Assembly (NCBI GenBank): GCA_020849665.1
Contig: JADLFX010000050.1
Span: 62,001-126,000, forward strand
Source of the DNA: Planctomycetota bacterium
Lineage (GTDB): Bacteria; Planctomycetota; UBA1135; UBA2386
DNA length: 64,000 nucleotides
Reading direction: 5' to 3'
Shown one piece after another: positions 16,242-25,614 of the stretch (the stretch's first letter is position 1; every line of letters starts with the position of its first letter). The translations under genes were made by a program, and so were the position numbers. The notes beneath the pieces were generated by a model. The model saw only the letters and a program-made list of their open reading frames with translations, made no database searches and had not been told where the DNA came from.

Positions 16242-18934
16242 GCCGGGTCGCGCGCGGCCAGCGGCTGGCGACGCTGCTGGCACTCGCACTGCTCTGCCTG
16301 CTGCCGGCATGGCTGCTGTGGCCCTGCCTGCTCGGGCCGCGCACGTTCGTGCCGTTCGACGTGGCCATGTTCCCGCCGGTGTCCACCAGGCTCGAGCCCG
16401 GACAGATCGAGGCGCTGCACCGCACGGCCAACGCCGACCCCACCGAGGTGCCGCTGGTGTTCGTGCCGGAGCTGCGCTTCACCCAGCAGGAGCTGGCCGA
16501 GGGCCGCCTGCCGCAGTGGAACCCCTACGCGCGCGCCGGCGTGCCGCTCCTCGCCACCTCCGTGGTCGGCCTGCTCTATCCGCCCAACTGGCCCACGCTC
16601 CTGCTCGGCGATCCGATGCGGGGGCTGGCGCTCAACGCGTGGCTGGCCCTCACGATCGCGGGGCTGCTGGCGTTCGGGTTCCTGCGCTCGCTGGGGCTGA
16701 AGGCCCTGCCGAGCCTCTTCGGCGCGGCGGTGTTCGCGCTCTCGGGGACGCTGACCGCCAACCTGCACTTCTATCAGCGCGTGCACGCCCTGATCTGGCT
16801 GCCCGGCCTGCTGTGGGCGGTGCGGGGCATCTCCCACAACGTGTCCCTGGCCCGGATCCCGGCGCTGCTCGGCCTCGCCGTGAGCACGGCGCTGACCTGG
16901 ACCGCGGGGTTCGCGCCGTACGCGTTCCCGTCGACGATGCTGGCCGGCCTCTACGCACTCGCGCTCCTGGTGCGCGACCTGCGCGCGCGCCGCTCCGGCG
17001 CCGCATTGCGCAGCGCCGGCTGCATGGCACTCGGCTTCGGACTGGGCTTCGGCATGGCGGCCGTGCAGCTGCTGCCGATGTTCGCCTTCTTCCCCGAGTC
17101 GAACCGCCTGCCCTTCCCCAGCCCCGATTCCGTGGCCAGCCAGGCCTTCGCCCCTGCGGGCCTGCTCGGCCTCCTCCTGCCGGATGCATTCGGGCATCCC
17201 CTCGCCACCCGCGAGCTGCCGTACGCGGGCTCGCCGCTCGTGTGGTCGTGGTTCCGCGGCGCGAGCTGGCTGGACGGCCGGCCGTTCCATCCCAACTTCA
17301 ACTTCATCGAGTATGCGGTGTTCGCCGGCAGCATGACGGTGTGGCTGGCGCTCGCCGGGCTCCTGGGCCAGGGCCCGCGCTTCCGGCGCTTCGCCGCCTG
17401 GCTGCTCGCGCTCCTCCTCCTGCTCGCCCTCGCGCCCGCGCTGCCGCTGCCGGCCACGTGGCGCGCGACCTTGCCGTCGCTGAACTTCCTCCCCGGGCTC
17501 GCGAGCGTGCCGCCGATGCGCTTCGTCGGCCCCGTGTCCCTGCTGCTCGCCGTCCTGGCGGCGTGCGGGCTGGCGGCGGCGCCGCACGGCCTCGGCCGCC
17601 GTCCGTGGCGCATCCTGATCGTTGCCGCACTCACCGTGGCGGTGACCTGCGGTGTGCTCTCGCTCTGGGTCGGGGCCCGCGACGGCCAGGCGTGGCTGCA
17701 CGCCATCGCCCAGGAAGTCGCCGAGCGCTTCCAGCCGCGCTACCCGGGTCGCACCGCGCAGGACGCCCTGCTGGTGGTCGCCCCGCCGGCCGACACCGGT
17801 CTGCCGCAGGACGCGTGGATGGACAAGGCACAGGAACGCCTCGCGGGGGCGCTGCGCCACGCGGCATTCGGCTCGCTGGCCAGCGCGTTCTGGTTCCTGG
17901 CCCTGGCCTTCGCGGGGGCCCGCCAGGGGCGCCTGAACCTGTTGCGGCTGGCGGCGGTGGCGGCCACCGTGGCGGAGCTCGTCGCGCTCGCGCGCCCGCA
18001 CAACCAGGGGCGGATCCCCCACCCCGACACCGACACCGCCGTGCACGCGTTCCTGCGCGAGCAACGCACCCGCCGCGCCGCCGAGGGCGGCTTCACGGTG
18101 GTGCGGGCCGCGCCGCAGCCGGTCCTGCCGCTGCAACTGCCCCCCTGCACGCTGGTGCCGGAGCGGATCCGCGACCTGAACATCTACACGTTCGTCGACG
18201 GCCGTTCGCACCGCCTCTTCCTGGCGCTCTACGGCCAGGGCCAGATGGTGCGCGAGTTCTGGCCGCTGGCCCTGCCCGACGACGAGCGCCTGCGCCGGCC
18301 GCTCTTCGACCTGCTGGGCGTGCGCTACGTGCTCAGCACCGAACCGCTGGCGCACGCCGGCGCGGTCGTGGGGCCCGAGTGGCGCGGGCCGGGCGGGGCG
18401 TTCTTTGTACACGAGCGGCCGAGCGCACTGCCCCGTGCCTTCGTCGTCCCCAAGCTCACCACGCTGCCGGACGACGACGCGGTGGTCGCGCGGATGGTGG
18501 CGCCCGAGTTCGACCCCCGGCGCGAGGCCTTCGTCACCCCGGATCAGCCCGCGGAGCACCCCGATCCGCACACCGGACAGGGCGCGGAACGGGCACCAGA
18601 GGCCCGCCGGGTCACGTTCCGCACCGACCTGCCCGACGAGGTCGTGCTGGACGTGGAACCCGGGCGCCCCGGCTGGATGGTCCTGGCCGACTCCGCATGG
18701 TCCGGCTGGGAGTGCACCGTCAATGACGTCGCGACGCCCATCGCAAGGGCGGATCTCTTCCTGCGCGCGGTGCCGGTGCCCGGCCAGGGCAGCGAGGTCA
18801 GGTTCCGGTTCACCACGCCGCGGCTCGGCCTCGGCCTGCGCGTGACCATGGCGAGCACGGCGCTCCTGCTCCTGCTCGCCCTGCTGCTGGTCACCTCAAG
18901 GCACGCTTCCCCGGCGACCGAAACCAGTTCGTGA
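16238..18934 (+). CDS. YfhO-like polytopic membrane protein (second of three), TTG start
   Basis: An 898-residue paralogue of its neighbours: an N-terminal helix (LATLLALALLCLLPAWLLW), a luminal loop (VPFDVAMFPPVS ... QWNPYARAGVPLL), a series of membrane helices to about residue 560, and the soluble C-terminal domain closing with GWMVLADSAWSGWECTVND and VPGQGSEVRFRF. The start is TTG at 16238. It overlaps the upstream stop (TTGA) and is preceded by a perfect AGGAGG at 16227-16232 with a 5-base spacer, which decides the start. Coupled translation with both neighbours is likely. The function is as for the first member and unproven. Confidence 0.82.
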   Translation: MSRVARGQRLATLLALALLCLLPAWLLWPCLLGPRTFVPFDVAMFPPVSTRLEPGQIEALHRTANADPTEVPLVFVPELRFTQQELAEGRLPQWNPYARAGVPLLATSVVGLLYPPNWPTLLLGDPMRGLALNAWLALTIAGLLAFGFLRSLGLKALPSLFGAAVFALSGTLTANLHFYQRVHALIWLPGLLWAVRGISHNVSLARIPALLGLAVSTALTWTAGFAPYAFPSTMLAGLYALALLVRDLRARRSGAALRSAGCMALGFGLGFGMAAVQLLPMFAFFPESNRLPFPSPDSVASQAFAPAGLLGLLLPDAFGHPLATRELPYAGSPLVWSWFRGASWLDGRPFHPNFNFIEYAVFAGSMTVWLALAGLLGQGPRFRRFAAWLLALLLLLALAPALPLPATWRATLPSLNFLPGLASVPPMRFVGPVSLLLAVLAACGLAAAPHGLGRRPWRILIVAALTVAVTCGVLSLWVGARDGQAWLHAIAQEVAERFQPRYPGRTAQDALLVVAPPADTGLPQDAWMDKAQERLAGALRHAAFGSLASAFWFLALAFAGARQGRLNLLRLAAVAATVAELVALARPHNQGRIPHPDTDTAVHAFLREQRTRRAAEGGFTVVRAAPQPVLPLQLPPCTLVPERIRDLNIYTFVDGRSHRLFLALYGQGQMVREFWPLALPDDERLRRPLFDLLGVRYVLSTEPLAHAGAVVGPEWRGPGGAFFVHERPSALPRAFVVPKLTTLPDDDAVVARMVAPEFDPRREAFVTPDQPAEHPDPHTGQGAERAPEARRVTFRTDLPDEVVLDVEPGRPGWMVLADSAWSGWECTVNDVATPIARADLFLRAVPVPGQGSEVRFRFTTPRLGLGLRVTMASTALLLLLALLLVTSRHASPATETSS

Positions 18935-18956
18935 GCCCGAGCGGAGGGAAGGCCGG

Positions 18957-21278
18957 ATGAGCCTGTTCGGAACAGGTCGGAAGGAGGGTCTGTTCGCGAT
19001 CCTCCTGCTCCTGGTCCTCGCCCTCGTCCTCCACTCGCGCCGCCTCGTCCCCGGCGCCACGCCCGCGGCGCCGGAGATGGGCGCCGCCACCCACAACCAG
19101 GAAGTCCTGCTGCCCGCGATGCGCGAGGCGGGGCGGGTCCTCGAGGCCGGCGAGGCGCCGGCATGGAACCCGCACAGCCGCTTCGGCGAGCCCTTCTCCA
19201 CCAGCGGCGCGCCACTGCTCTATCCGCCGTTCTGGGTGTTCCTCCTGCAGGGCGGCGAACGGCTGCTCGGCCTGGTCATGGCCCTGCATGCGTTCCTGGC
19301 GTGCGTGGCGATGTACCGCTTCCTCCGCGGGCTGCCCCTCTCCCGCTATGCCGCGTTCGTCGGCGGCGGCCTGCACGGCCTCGGCTGGTTCCTGACCGCG
19401 CAGATGCACCGCCTGCCCGAGGCCGCGGCCATGGCGCTGCTGCCCTTCGCACTGGAGGCGACGTGGCGCGTCCTCGTCGTGCGGCGACGCCTGCTGCAGA
19501 GCCCCTGGCTCGGCATCAGCCTCGCGCTGCTCTTCCTGACCGGCGGCACCAGCACTGCCACGCTCGGCACGCTGCTGTGCGGGGCACTGCTGCTCTTCTC
19601 CCTGCCGGCGGTGGAGAGCAGCGATCGGCCGCGCATCTTCCTCGCCAGCGGCCTCGCGGCGCTCGCCGCGCTGCTGCTCACGGCGCCGCTGTGGCTGGCG
19701 GTGCTCGGCGACGGCGACCCGCATCGCGCCGTGGCCGCCAGCGACGCCGCGCGCATGCGCGCCGAGGGCCTGGTCGGGCTGGTGGCGTCGGGTCCGCTCC
19801 TGGGCGAGGGCCTCGCCCCCCGCGTGGCCCAGGAGGCCAGCCCCGCCAGCGATCCCCTGACCCTGGCGATCTATCCGGGCACCCTGGTCCTCTACCTGCT
19901 GGTGCTCGGCTTCTTCCGCCCCAAGCGCACTGCGTTCGGGCTCTTCTGGGTGCTCACCGCCGGACTCGGCTTGCTCCTGTCCCTGGAGAGCGGCGCGGGC
20001 GACTGGCTGAACGCGCGCCTGGGACTCCTGCCGCTGCAGCCCGGCGCGGCGTGGATCCTGGTGCACGTGGCGATCACGGTCATGGCGAGCCTGGTGCTCG
20101 ACGGGTTCTTCGAGGCACCAACCGCACGCAGCTTCGCATTCAAGCTGGTGGCGGGCTTCGCCGGGTGCTTCGTGCTCCTGGCGCTGAGCGCGTGGCTCGC
20201 ACCCGATCCCTGGCGTCGCGGCCTCGCACCCGTGTTCGCGGGTACGCCCGTGGCCGAAGCCCGCGCCCTGATCCAGGACCTGGGCCGCTCGATCCTGCCC
20301 GCGGCCGTGGGCATGGCGTTCTGTTCGGCCCTCTTCCTGCTGTGGCGGCCGCTCGGCATCCTGCGCTTCAAGGTCGTCGTCGCCGTGCTGGTCCTGGGGG
20401 AATGCGTGGCGTTCGGCTGGCTCGGCGCGGCGCCCGCGTCCCGCGAGTCCAGCGCGGCGCTGCGCATCGGCCTGCCCAGCGGCCGCGCGGTCCTGGTGGG
20501 CCGCGGCGCCGAGGAACCCGAGCAGGGTGCGCTCCGCCTCGGCGACCTGCGTGTGGCCACCAGCGCCGGCAACCGGATCCTGGAACGCAGCGCCGCGTTC
20601 GTCGACCTCGTCGACGACACGGCAGTGCGCCTCGGGGCCGACAGCGTCGTTCGACCCCTGTCCGGCCCCTGGCTGCTGCGCGGGCCGCTGCTCCGCCGCG
20701 CGGCGATCGACGTCGTGGTGGCGCCCGATCCGATCTCGGTGGACGGGTTCCTGGCCATGGTCCCGGCGCCCGGCGGTGGCGTGCCGCATGCCGGCCTGCA
20801 CGCGGCGCTGCGCAACGCACCGGCGCCGCGCGTCCGCGTCGGCTTCCTGGTCGAGCACGCCGCGGACCCCGAGGACGCGGCCATGCTGCTGGTGCGCCAC
20901 GCTCCCACGCCCGAGATCGTCGTGCTGGAGAACGCCGACCGCACCTTCGCCCCACGCCGTCCCGCCCAGCCGCCGCGCGTCGACGTGCTGGAGGAGCGCG
21001 CCAGCTCGCTGCGGATCCGCGTCGAGATGGCCCAGGGGCGGGGCTATCTCGTGCTGGCCGACGCGATCGCGCCGGGGTGGGAGGCGTGGCTGGACGGTGC
21101 CTCGGTGCCGCTGCTCCCCGCGGACCTCGCGTTCCGCGCCGTGGCCGTACCGGAAGGCAGTCACGAGGTCCTGCTGCGCTACCGGCCGACGTGGCTGACC
21201 CTCGGGCTGCCTGTGCTCGGCCTCGGCCTGCTGCTCTGCATCGGCCTGCTGATCCTCGGACTCACGCGGCGCCGCTGA
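18957..21278 (+). CDS. YfhO-like polytopic membrane protein (third of three)
   Basis: A 773-residue protein with the same plan: a signal-anchor helix (LFAILLLLVLALVLHS), a loop with AWNPHSRFGEPF, about ten helices, and a C-terminal beta domain ending YLVLADAIAPGWEAWLDG and VPEGSHEVLLRYRP before a final helix. It is shorter than the other two mainly in the central region. The ATG at 18957 has GGAGGG upstream. It starts 22 bases after the second gene and ends the plus-strand operon; its stop abuts the convergent GT39-like gene in a palindromic TGATCA. Confidence 0.8.
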   Translation: MSLFGTGRKEGLFAILLLLVLALVLHSRRLVPGATPAAPEMGAATHNQEVLLPAMREAGRVLEAGEAPAWNPHSRFGEPFSTSGAPLLYPPFWVFLLQGGERLLGLVMALHAFLACVAMYRFLRGLPLSRYAAFVGGGLHGLGWFLTAQMHRLPEAAAMALLPFALEATWRVLVVRRRLLQSPWLGISLALLFLTGGTSTATLGTLLCGALLLFSLPAVESSDRPRIFLASGLAALAALLLTAPLWLAVLGDGDPHRAVAASDAARMRAEGLVGLVASGPLLGEGLAPRVAQEASPASDPLTLAIYPGTLVLYLLVLGFFRPKRTAFGLFWVLTAGLGLLLSLESGAGDWLNARLGLLPLQPGAAWILVHVAITVMASLVLDGFFEAPTARSFAFKLVAGFAGCFVLLALSAWLAPDPWRRGLAPVFAGTPVAEARALIQDLGRSILPAAVGMAFCSALFLLWRPLGILRFKVVVAVLVLGECVAFGWLGAAPASRESSAALRIGLPSGRAVLVGRGAEEPEQGALRLGDLRVATSAGNRILERSAAFVDLVDDTAVRLGADSVVRPLSGPWLLRGPLLRRAAIDVVVAPDPISVDGFLAMVPAPGGGVPHAGLHAALRNAPAPRVRVGFLVEHAADPEDAAMLLVRHAPTPEIVVLENADRTFAPRRPAQPPRVDVLEERASSLRIRVEMAQGRGYLVLADAIAPGWEAWLDGASVPLLPADLAFRAVAVPEGSHEVLLRYRPTWLTLGLPVLGLGLLLCIGLLILGLTRRR

Positions 21279-22937
21279 TCAGCGTCCGGCGGGCTCGCAC
21301 ACGAACTCCTCGCGTGCCTCGTACACGAGGTAGCGTTCCACCGCGTGCCGGCCCAGCACGAAGGGCAGGCGCCCCGAGTAGAAGCCGTCGCCGTGCACCA
21401 TGGTGCGTGCGAAGGTCGGGCGCGCGTCGCGCCATTCGTCGAAGGCCGGCTCGGGACCCCCACCCACCTTGTCCCACGGCAGGAGGTGCAGGTCGGTGTT
21501 GCCCACCGGCACGACGATGCGCTCGCCCCTGGCGATGCGGTCGCGGTAGCGATCGATGCGCCGCGCACCCCCCTGCTCCATGTACCAGTGGAACCCCCAC
21601 GACCCTTGGAACCAGAGCGTGCCGTGGCCGCCGTGGCGCGCGAGCGCCGTGCGTGCGCTGTCGCGCACCGCGTTGGCCCACACGGCGTCGGCCATGGCCA
21701 CCACCGCACCCAGCGCGACGGCGCACGCCGCCGCGAGCGCCAGTGGCACCAGCCGTGGCCCGCTCCGGTCGAGGGCGCGCGCCACCAGGATGGCGGCGGC
21801 CGGAGCCAGCGGCAGGTTGGAGCGGCCGTTGTTGGTCCAGTTGAGGAACGCGGCGAACACGAAGGTCCCGCCCAGCCAGAGCGCCAGCAGCACGGCGTCG
21901 GCGTCGCGGCGCCGCCAGAGGTCGGCGAGCCCCACCACCGCCAGCGTCACCCCGCTGGCCAACATCGCGCCGAGCTGGACGCCCGCGGTCGGCACGAGCG
22001 GCAGGTCACGCAGGTCCACGCCCAGGCACACGCCGTCCCGCCCCAGGAAGCCGATCCCCGCGGCGCAGGCCACGATCATGCTCAGCACCAGCACTGCGGG
22101 TGCGCGGCCGCGCACCAGCAGGGGCGCGCAGCAGGCCGCGAACGCACAGCAGCCCCCGGCGAACCACAGCCCCGTCACCAGCCGGCGCTGCACCGACGGG
22201 CCCATCACGTTCCGCATGGCGCCCGAGAAGCCGGCGGCGTCGCTGAGGAGCCCGCGTCCGTACCATGCGCGCGTGAGCAGCTCGTAGCCGACGAACACCG
22301 CCACCGGCACGGCGAGCCCCACGACGCCCTGCCAGGGCAGGCGGCCGCGACGGCGCACGAGCCCGTCGAGCAGGAGCAGAGGCACCAGCGCCACGGCGAA
22401 GTACTTGGCGAGTCCGGCCAGGGCGGCGAGCACGCCGGCCGCCAGGAGCAGGTTGGGGCGCGCGGTGACGAGACCCTCGCGCCACAGGTGCACGCTCCAC
22501 ACGAAGAGCGCCAGCATCAGCACGTCGCTCATCACGGTGTTGGCCGACACCCAGAACACGGGCGAGGTGAGGGCCAGCACCGCGGCCAGCAGGGGGCGGC
22601 AGGTCATGCCCTGCGCGAGCCGGAACGTCCCGGCCACAGCGAACGCGGCTGGGACCAGGAACGCGGCGTGCAGCGCGACCTCGTCGAACCCGAACACCGA
22701 CGCCACCAGGGCCGACGCATAGCCGGCGAGCGGCGGGTTCTTGGTGACGTCGCTCATCGCCATCGCCGCGCCGTACCAGTTGACCTGGAAGCCGTAGAAG
22801 TCCACCGGCTCGGCCTGCAGGTGGCGCGCCAGGAGCAGGAAGAGCGTGTCGTCGACGTGGAACGCCTTGCCGAGGAACGGCGCGAGCGCCACCAGGGTCG
22901 CGAGGAGCGGCCAGAGGATCGAGGTGCGCGCCGGCAT
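21279..22937 (-). CDS. GT39-like membrane glycosyltransferase
   Basis: A 552-residue polytopic protein. After the first helix (LWPLLATLVALAPFLGKAF) it has the double-Asp loop HVDDTLFLLLARH typical of GT39/ArnT-like catalytic sites. About ten further helices follow, then a soluble C-terminal segment of ~120 residues (WFQGSWGFHWYMEQGG). It would move a sugar from a lipid carrier to an acceptor on the outside face of the membrane. It is the last gene of the six-gene operon 29752-21279, 65 bases after the ATP-grasp/GT4 gene, so it may attach or export-side modify that operon's product (inference). Confidence 0.8.
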   Translation of the reverse strand: MPARTSILWPLLATLVALAPFLGKAFHVDDTLFLLLARHLQAEPVDFYGFQVNWYGAAMAMSDVTKNPPLAGYASALVASVFGFDEVALHAAFLVPAAFAVAGTFRLAQGMTCRPLLAAVLALTSPVFWVSANTVMSDVLMLALFVWSVHLWREGLVTARPNLLLAAGVLAALAGLAKYFAVALVPLLLLDGLVRRRGRLPWQGVVGLAVPVAVFVGYELLTRAWYGRGLLSDAAGFSGAMRNVMGPSVQRRLVTGLWFAGGCCAFAACCAPLLVRGRAPAVLVLSMIVACAAGIGFLGRDGVCLGVDLRDLPLVPTAGVQLGAMLASGVTLAVVGLADLWRRRDADAVLLALWLGGTFVFAAFLNWTNNGRSNLPLAPAAAILVARALDRSGPRLVPLALAAACAVALGAVVAMADAVWANAVRDSARTALARHGGHGTLWFQGSWGFHWYMEQGGARRIDRYRDRIARGERIVVPVGNTDLHLLPWDKVGGGPEPAFDEWRDARPTFARTMVHGDGFYSGRLPFVLGRHAVERYLVYEAREEFVCEPAGR

Positions 22938-23002
22938 GCAGCGTGGACCAGTCTGCAGCTTCCCGCGCGCGCCGGCAAACCGGAGCGCGCCCGCGCCCCG
23001 GG

Positions 23003-24937
23003 TCAGCGCCCGTCCCGCGGCGCGCGGGCCAGCAGCGCCCGCCGGTACGCCTGCAGGTAGCCCTCGACCTCGGCCGAGGCCGGGAAGCTCTCGGCCACGC
23101 GCAGTGGCCCGGCGGCGCGCAGGGAGTGCGCCAGCCTCGGCTCCGCCAGGACCCGCAACGCAGCGGCCACCGCCTCGTCGTCGGTCTCGAAGAGCAGCCC
23201 GCCCTGCTGCGCACCCAGCACGGTGCGCGTCGCCGGAATGGCCCGCGCCACCGCAGGGACTCCCAGGGCCAGCGACTCCAGCAGCGCGTTGCTCAGGCCC
23301 TCCTCCGTGCTGGCATGCAGGCTGAGGTCGGCCTCCGAGAGCAGGGCGACGGCGTCGGCGTGGCTCAGCTCGCCGACCCATCGCGCCCAGGGCCGGCGCG
23401 CGAACCACTGGCTCAGCGGCTCCTCCAGCTCCGGCTCGAGCAGGCCGCCGGCCAGCACGTAGCGCAGGTCGGCACGCGCGGCGTGCATCCGATCCACCAG
23501 GTCCAGCACGCCCGGGAAGCCCTTGATCGCGCGCACCGCGGCGAGCTGCACGACGAGCGGCGAACCCTCGGCGCGCAGTTCCGCGCGGAAGCGCCGTGCG
23601 CCCGGCTGCATCGCCACGCCGTGCGGCACGACGGAGATCCGGTCGCGCACCTCGGGCAGGTCGGCCACGATCGCGGCGCGCTGCTCCTCGGTGAGCGACG
23701 TCAGCCAGGCCGCGGCGCGTGCGCTGCGCACCGTGGTCGCACGCAGCTCGGGGTCGCCGAGGCCGCGTCCCACGTCGGTGCCGCGGAACGACACGACCAG
23801 ACCCACGCCCAGGCCGGCGGCGATCTCGGCGGCCAGGGGCCCCGCGCGAAACGCATGGATCGCGTGCACGACGTCGGGCACGAATCCGCCGAGGGCGGCC
23901 CGCCAGCCCACGCGTCGCGCCAGCTCCACCTCGAGCACCAGCACGTCCACGTCCGCGCGGCGCAGCGCGGCCACGAGCCGCTCGGCCGACACCGCGTTGC
24001 CGCGGCCGTGATGCAGCGGGAACGGCACCACCAGCAGGACCCGGCGGCGCGCCGCGCGCCCGCCGGCGGCCAGGCGGACCATGGCTTCGGCGCAGCGGCG
24101 GTCGCCGGGCGCCAGGGCCTCCAGGCCGGGAGCCTCGTTCACCTCCAGGACCTGCAGCGTGCCTTGCTCGTTCTCCAGCAGGTCCACGCTGCCCAGGGCC
24201 AGCCCGAGGGCCTGCAGCGCGCGCACCGCGAGGTTCGCGGCCTCGCCGCGCGGCTCGAGCGCGGCGGTGCGGCCGGTGCGGTTGGTGCGGAACTCGCCGC
24301 CGTCCGCGAACGACGCGAAGGCCGCCACCGCGGCGCCATCCACGACCTGCACGGTGATCGTGCGCCGGTGGCGCACATAGGGCTGCAGCAGGAGGCGGGT
24401 CTGCGGCGCGAGCTGCTGCACGAGGCTCACGACGCCGGCCAGGGCATCGCCGTCCGCGGCCTGCACCACGCCCATCCCGCCCCAGCCGAACGCATGCTTG
24501 GCCACCACCGGGTAGCCGCCCAGCCGCTGGACCAGGGGCTCCAGCTCCGCCGCCGTCGCGGCACCCGCCGGCGGCACCAGCGTCGGCAGCGTCGCGATCC
24601 CCGCGGCCTCCAGCAGCTGGTGCGCCCGCAGCTTGTCCTCGGCGTTCCACAGGGCCTCGGGCGTGATCAGGATCCGGCAGCCGTGGCGCTGCAGCGCGCC
24701 GAGCACCGTGGCGAAGCGATGCACGTCCGCGGCGGAGCGCAGGTCGGCGCGCGGCAGGACCACCTCGTCACGGCCGATCGGATCGAGCACCTCGCCCGAA
24801 CTGGCGAACCGCACCGTGTCGGCATCGAGGACCCGCGCACAGTGGCCGAGCCAGGCCGCACACTCGACCAGGAGGCGGTTGCTCTCCTGGTCGGCGACGT
24901 TGCCGTGGCGGGAAGAGTCGAGGATCAGGATGCGCAT
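23003..24937 (-). CDS. Fusion of RimK-like ATP-grasp ligase and GT4 glycosyltransferase
   Basis: A 644-residue two-domain protein. Residues 1-285 are ATP-grasp of the RimK type: GYPVVAKHAFGWGGMGV at 141-157 (ATP-binding loop) and LEVNEAPGLE at 264-273 (metal-binding Glu and Asn). Such enzymes join a carboxylate to an amine through an acyl phosphate. Residues about 290-644 are a GT-B/GT4 transferase: VVPFPLHHGRGNAVSAERL, a central AVRAIKGFPGVLDLV, and the donor-site E-x7-E in EEGLSNALLE. The ATG at 24937 overlaps the upstream deacetylase gene by 13 bases. One chain that both ligates and glycosylates suggests a glycan bearing amino-acyl or peptide groups. Substrates are unknown. Confidence 0.85.
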   Translation of the reverse strand: MRILILDSSRHGNVADQESNRLLVECAAWLGHCARVLDADTVRFASSGEVLDPIGRDEVVLPRADLRSAADVHRFATVLGALQRHGCRILITPEALWNAEDKLRAHQLLEAAGIATLPTLVPPAGAATAAELEPLVQRLGGYPVVAKHAFGWGGMGVVQAADGDALAGVVSLVQQLAPQTRLLLQPYVRHRRTITVQVVDGAAVAAFASFADGGEFRTNRTGRTAALEPRGEAANLAVRALQALGLALGSVDLLENEQGTLQVLEVNEAPGLEALAPGDRRCAEAMVRLAAGGRAARRRVLLVVPFPLHHGRGNAVSAERLVAALRRADVDVLVLEVELARRVGWRAALGGFVPDVVHAIHAFRAGPLAAEIAAGLGVGLVVSFRGTDVGRGLGDPELRATTVRSARAAAWLTSLTEEQRAAIVADLPEVRDRISVVPHGVAMQPGARRFRAELRAEGSPLVVQLAAVRAIKGFPGVLDLVDRMHAARADLRYVLAGGLLEPELEEPLSQWFARRPWARWVGELSHADAVALLSEADLSLHASTEEGLSNALLESLALGVPAVARAIPATRTVLGAQQGGLLFETDDEAVAAALRVLAEPRLAHSLRAAGPLRVAESFPASAEVEGYLQAYRRALLARAPRDGR

Positions 24938-25614
24938 GCGGGGAGGTCGCGGGGCCGGATCGTCGCCACGCCGTGGGCGCGGCACAACGCCGGGAAGTCG
25001 AGTGCGGCGAACGCCCGGTACTCGGCGCAGCGTTGTCCGGTGTAGCGGAGCCCCGCCGGCCAGGGTCCATGCAGCGCCGGGTGGCACATCCACTCGGTCA
25101 CGCCCGGGGTGAGGTTGCGCACCGCCGCCAGGATCCGCGCGCGCGTCCAGGCGGGCCGGCTGGTCACGAATCCGGCGAAGGCGTCCGGGCAGGCGATGCC
25201 ACGGCGCCGCAGCGCCCGGCGCAGGCGCCCCGACGTGGCCCGCACCGGGACCCCGCGCGCGCAGAGCGCGGCGAACGCCTCCGGGAACCCGGCATGGACC
25301 TGCTTGTGCGTGTCGAGGTGTTCGGGCGCCCGCCCGGTGAGGCGCACGAACCGTTCCCACTGCGCGGCCACGCGCGCCTCCACGTCGCCGGGCTGATAGT
25401 GCTGCAGGTCGGCGGTGAGGTCGACATGCAGGCCGAGGCCGACGTCCGGCGCGGCGGCCCGCAGCGCCGCCAGCGCCTCGGGTGTGGCGCGCAGGGCCAG
25501 CACCGACACGCTGGTCACCGCCCCCGCGGCGGCCAGACGGCAGATCGCCTCATCCACGCCAGGGGCGAGGCCGAAGTCGTCCGCGGTCACGATCAGGGAA
25601 CGGACCGCCGGCAT
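24925..25614 (-). CDS. YdjC/ChbG-family carbohydrate deacetylase
   Basis: A 229-residue protein with the YdjC metal-site motif VTADDFGLAPGVDEAI at residues 9-24, plus GLHVDLTAD and HLDTHKQVH, which supply the His and Asp ligands. The family removes N-acetyl groups from small sugars such as chito-oligosaccharides or hopanoid-linked glucosamine. The ATG at 25614 lies inside the methyltransferase gene (22-base overlap), and the end overlaps the ATP-grasp/GT4 gene by 13 bases. In this operon it could expose an amine for the ATP-grasp domain (inference). Confidence 0.85.
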   Translation of the reverse strand: MPAVRSLIVTADDFGLAPGVDEAICRLAAAGAVTSVSVLALRATPEALAALRAAAPDVGLGLHVDLTADLQHYQPGDVEARVAAQWERFVRLTGRAPEHLDTHKQVHAGFPEAFAALCARGVPVRATSGRLRRALRRRGIACPDAFAGFVTSRPAWTRARILAAVRNLTPGVTEWMCHPALHGPWPAGLRYTGQRCAEYRAFAALDFPALCRAHGVATIRPRDLPACAS

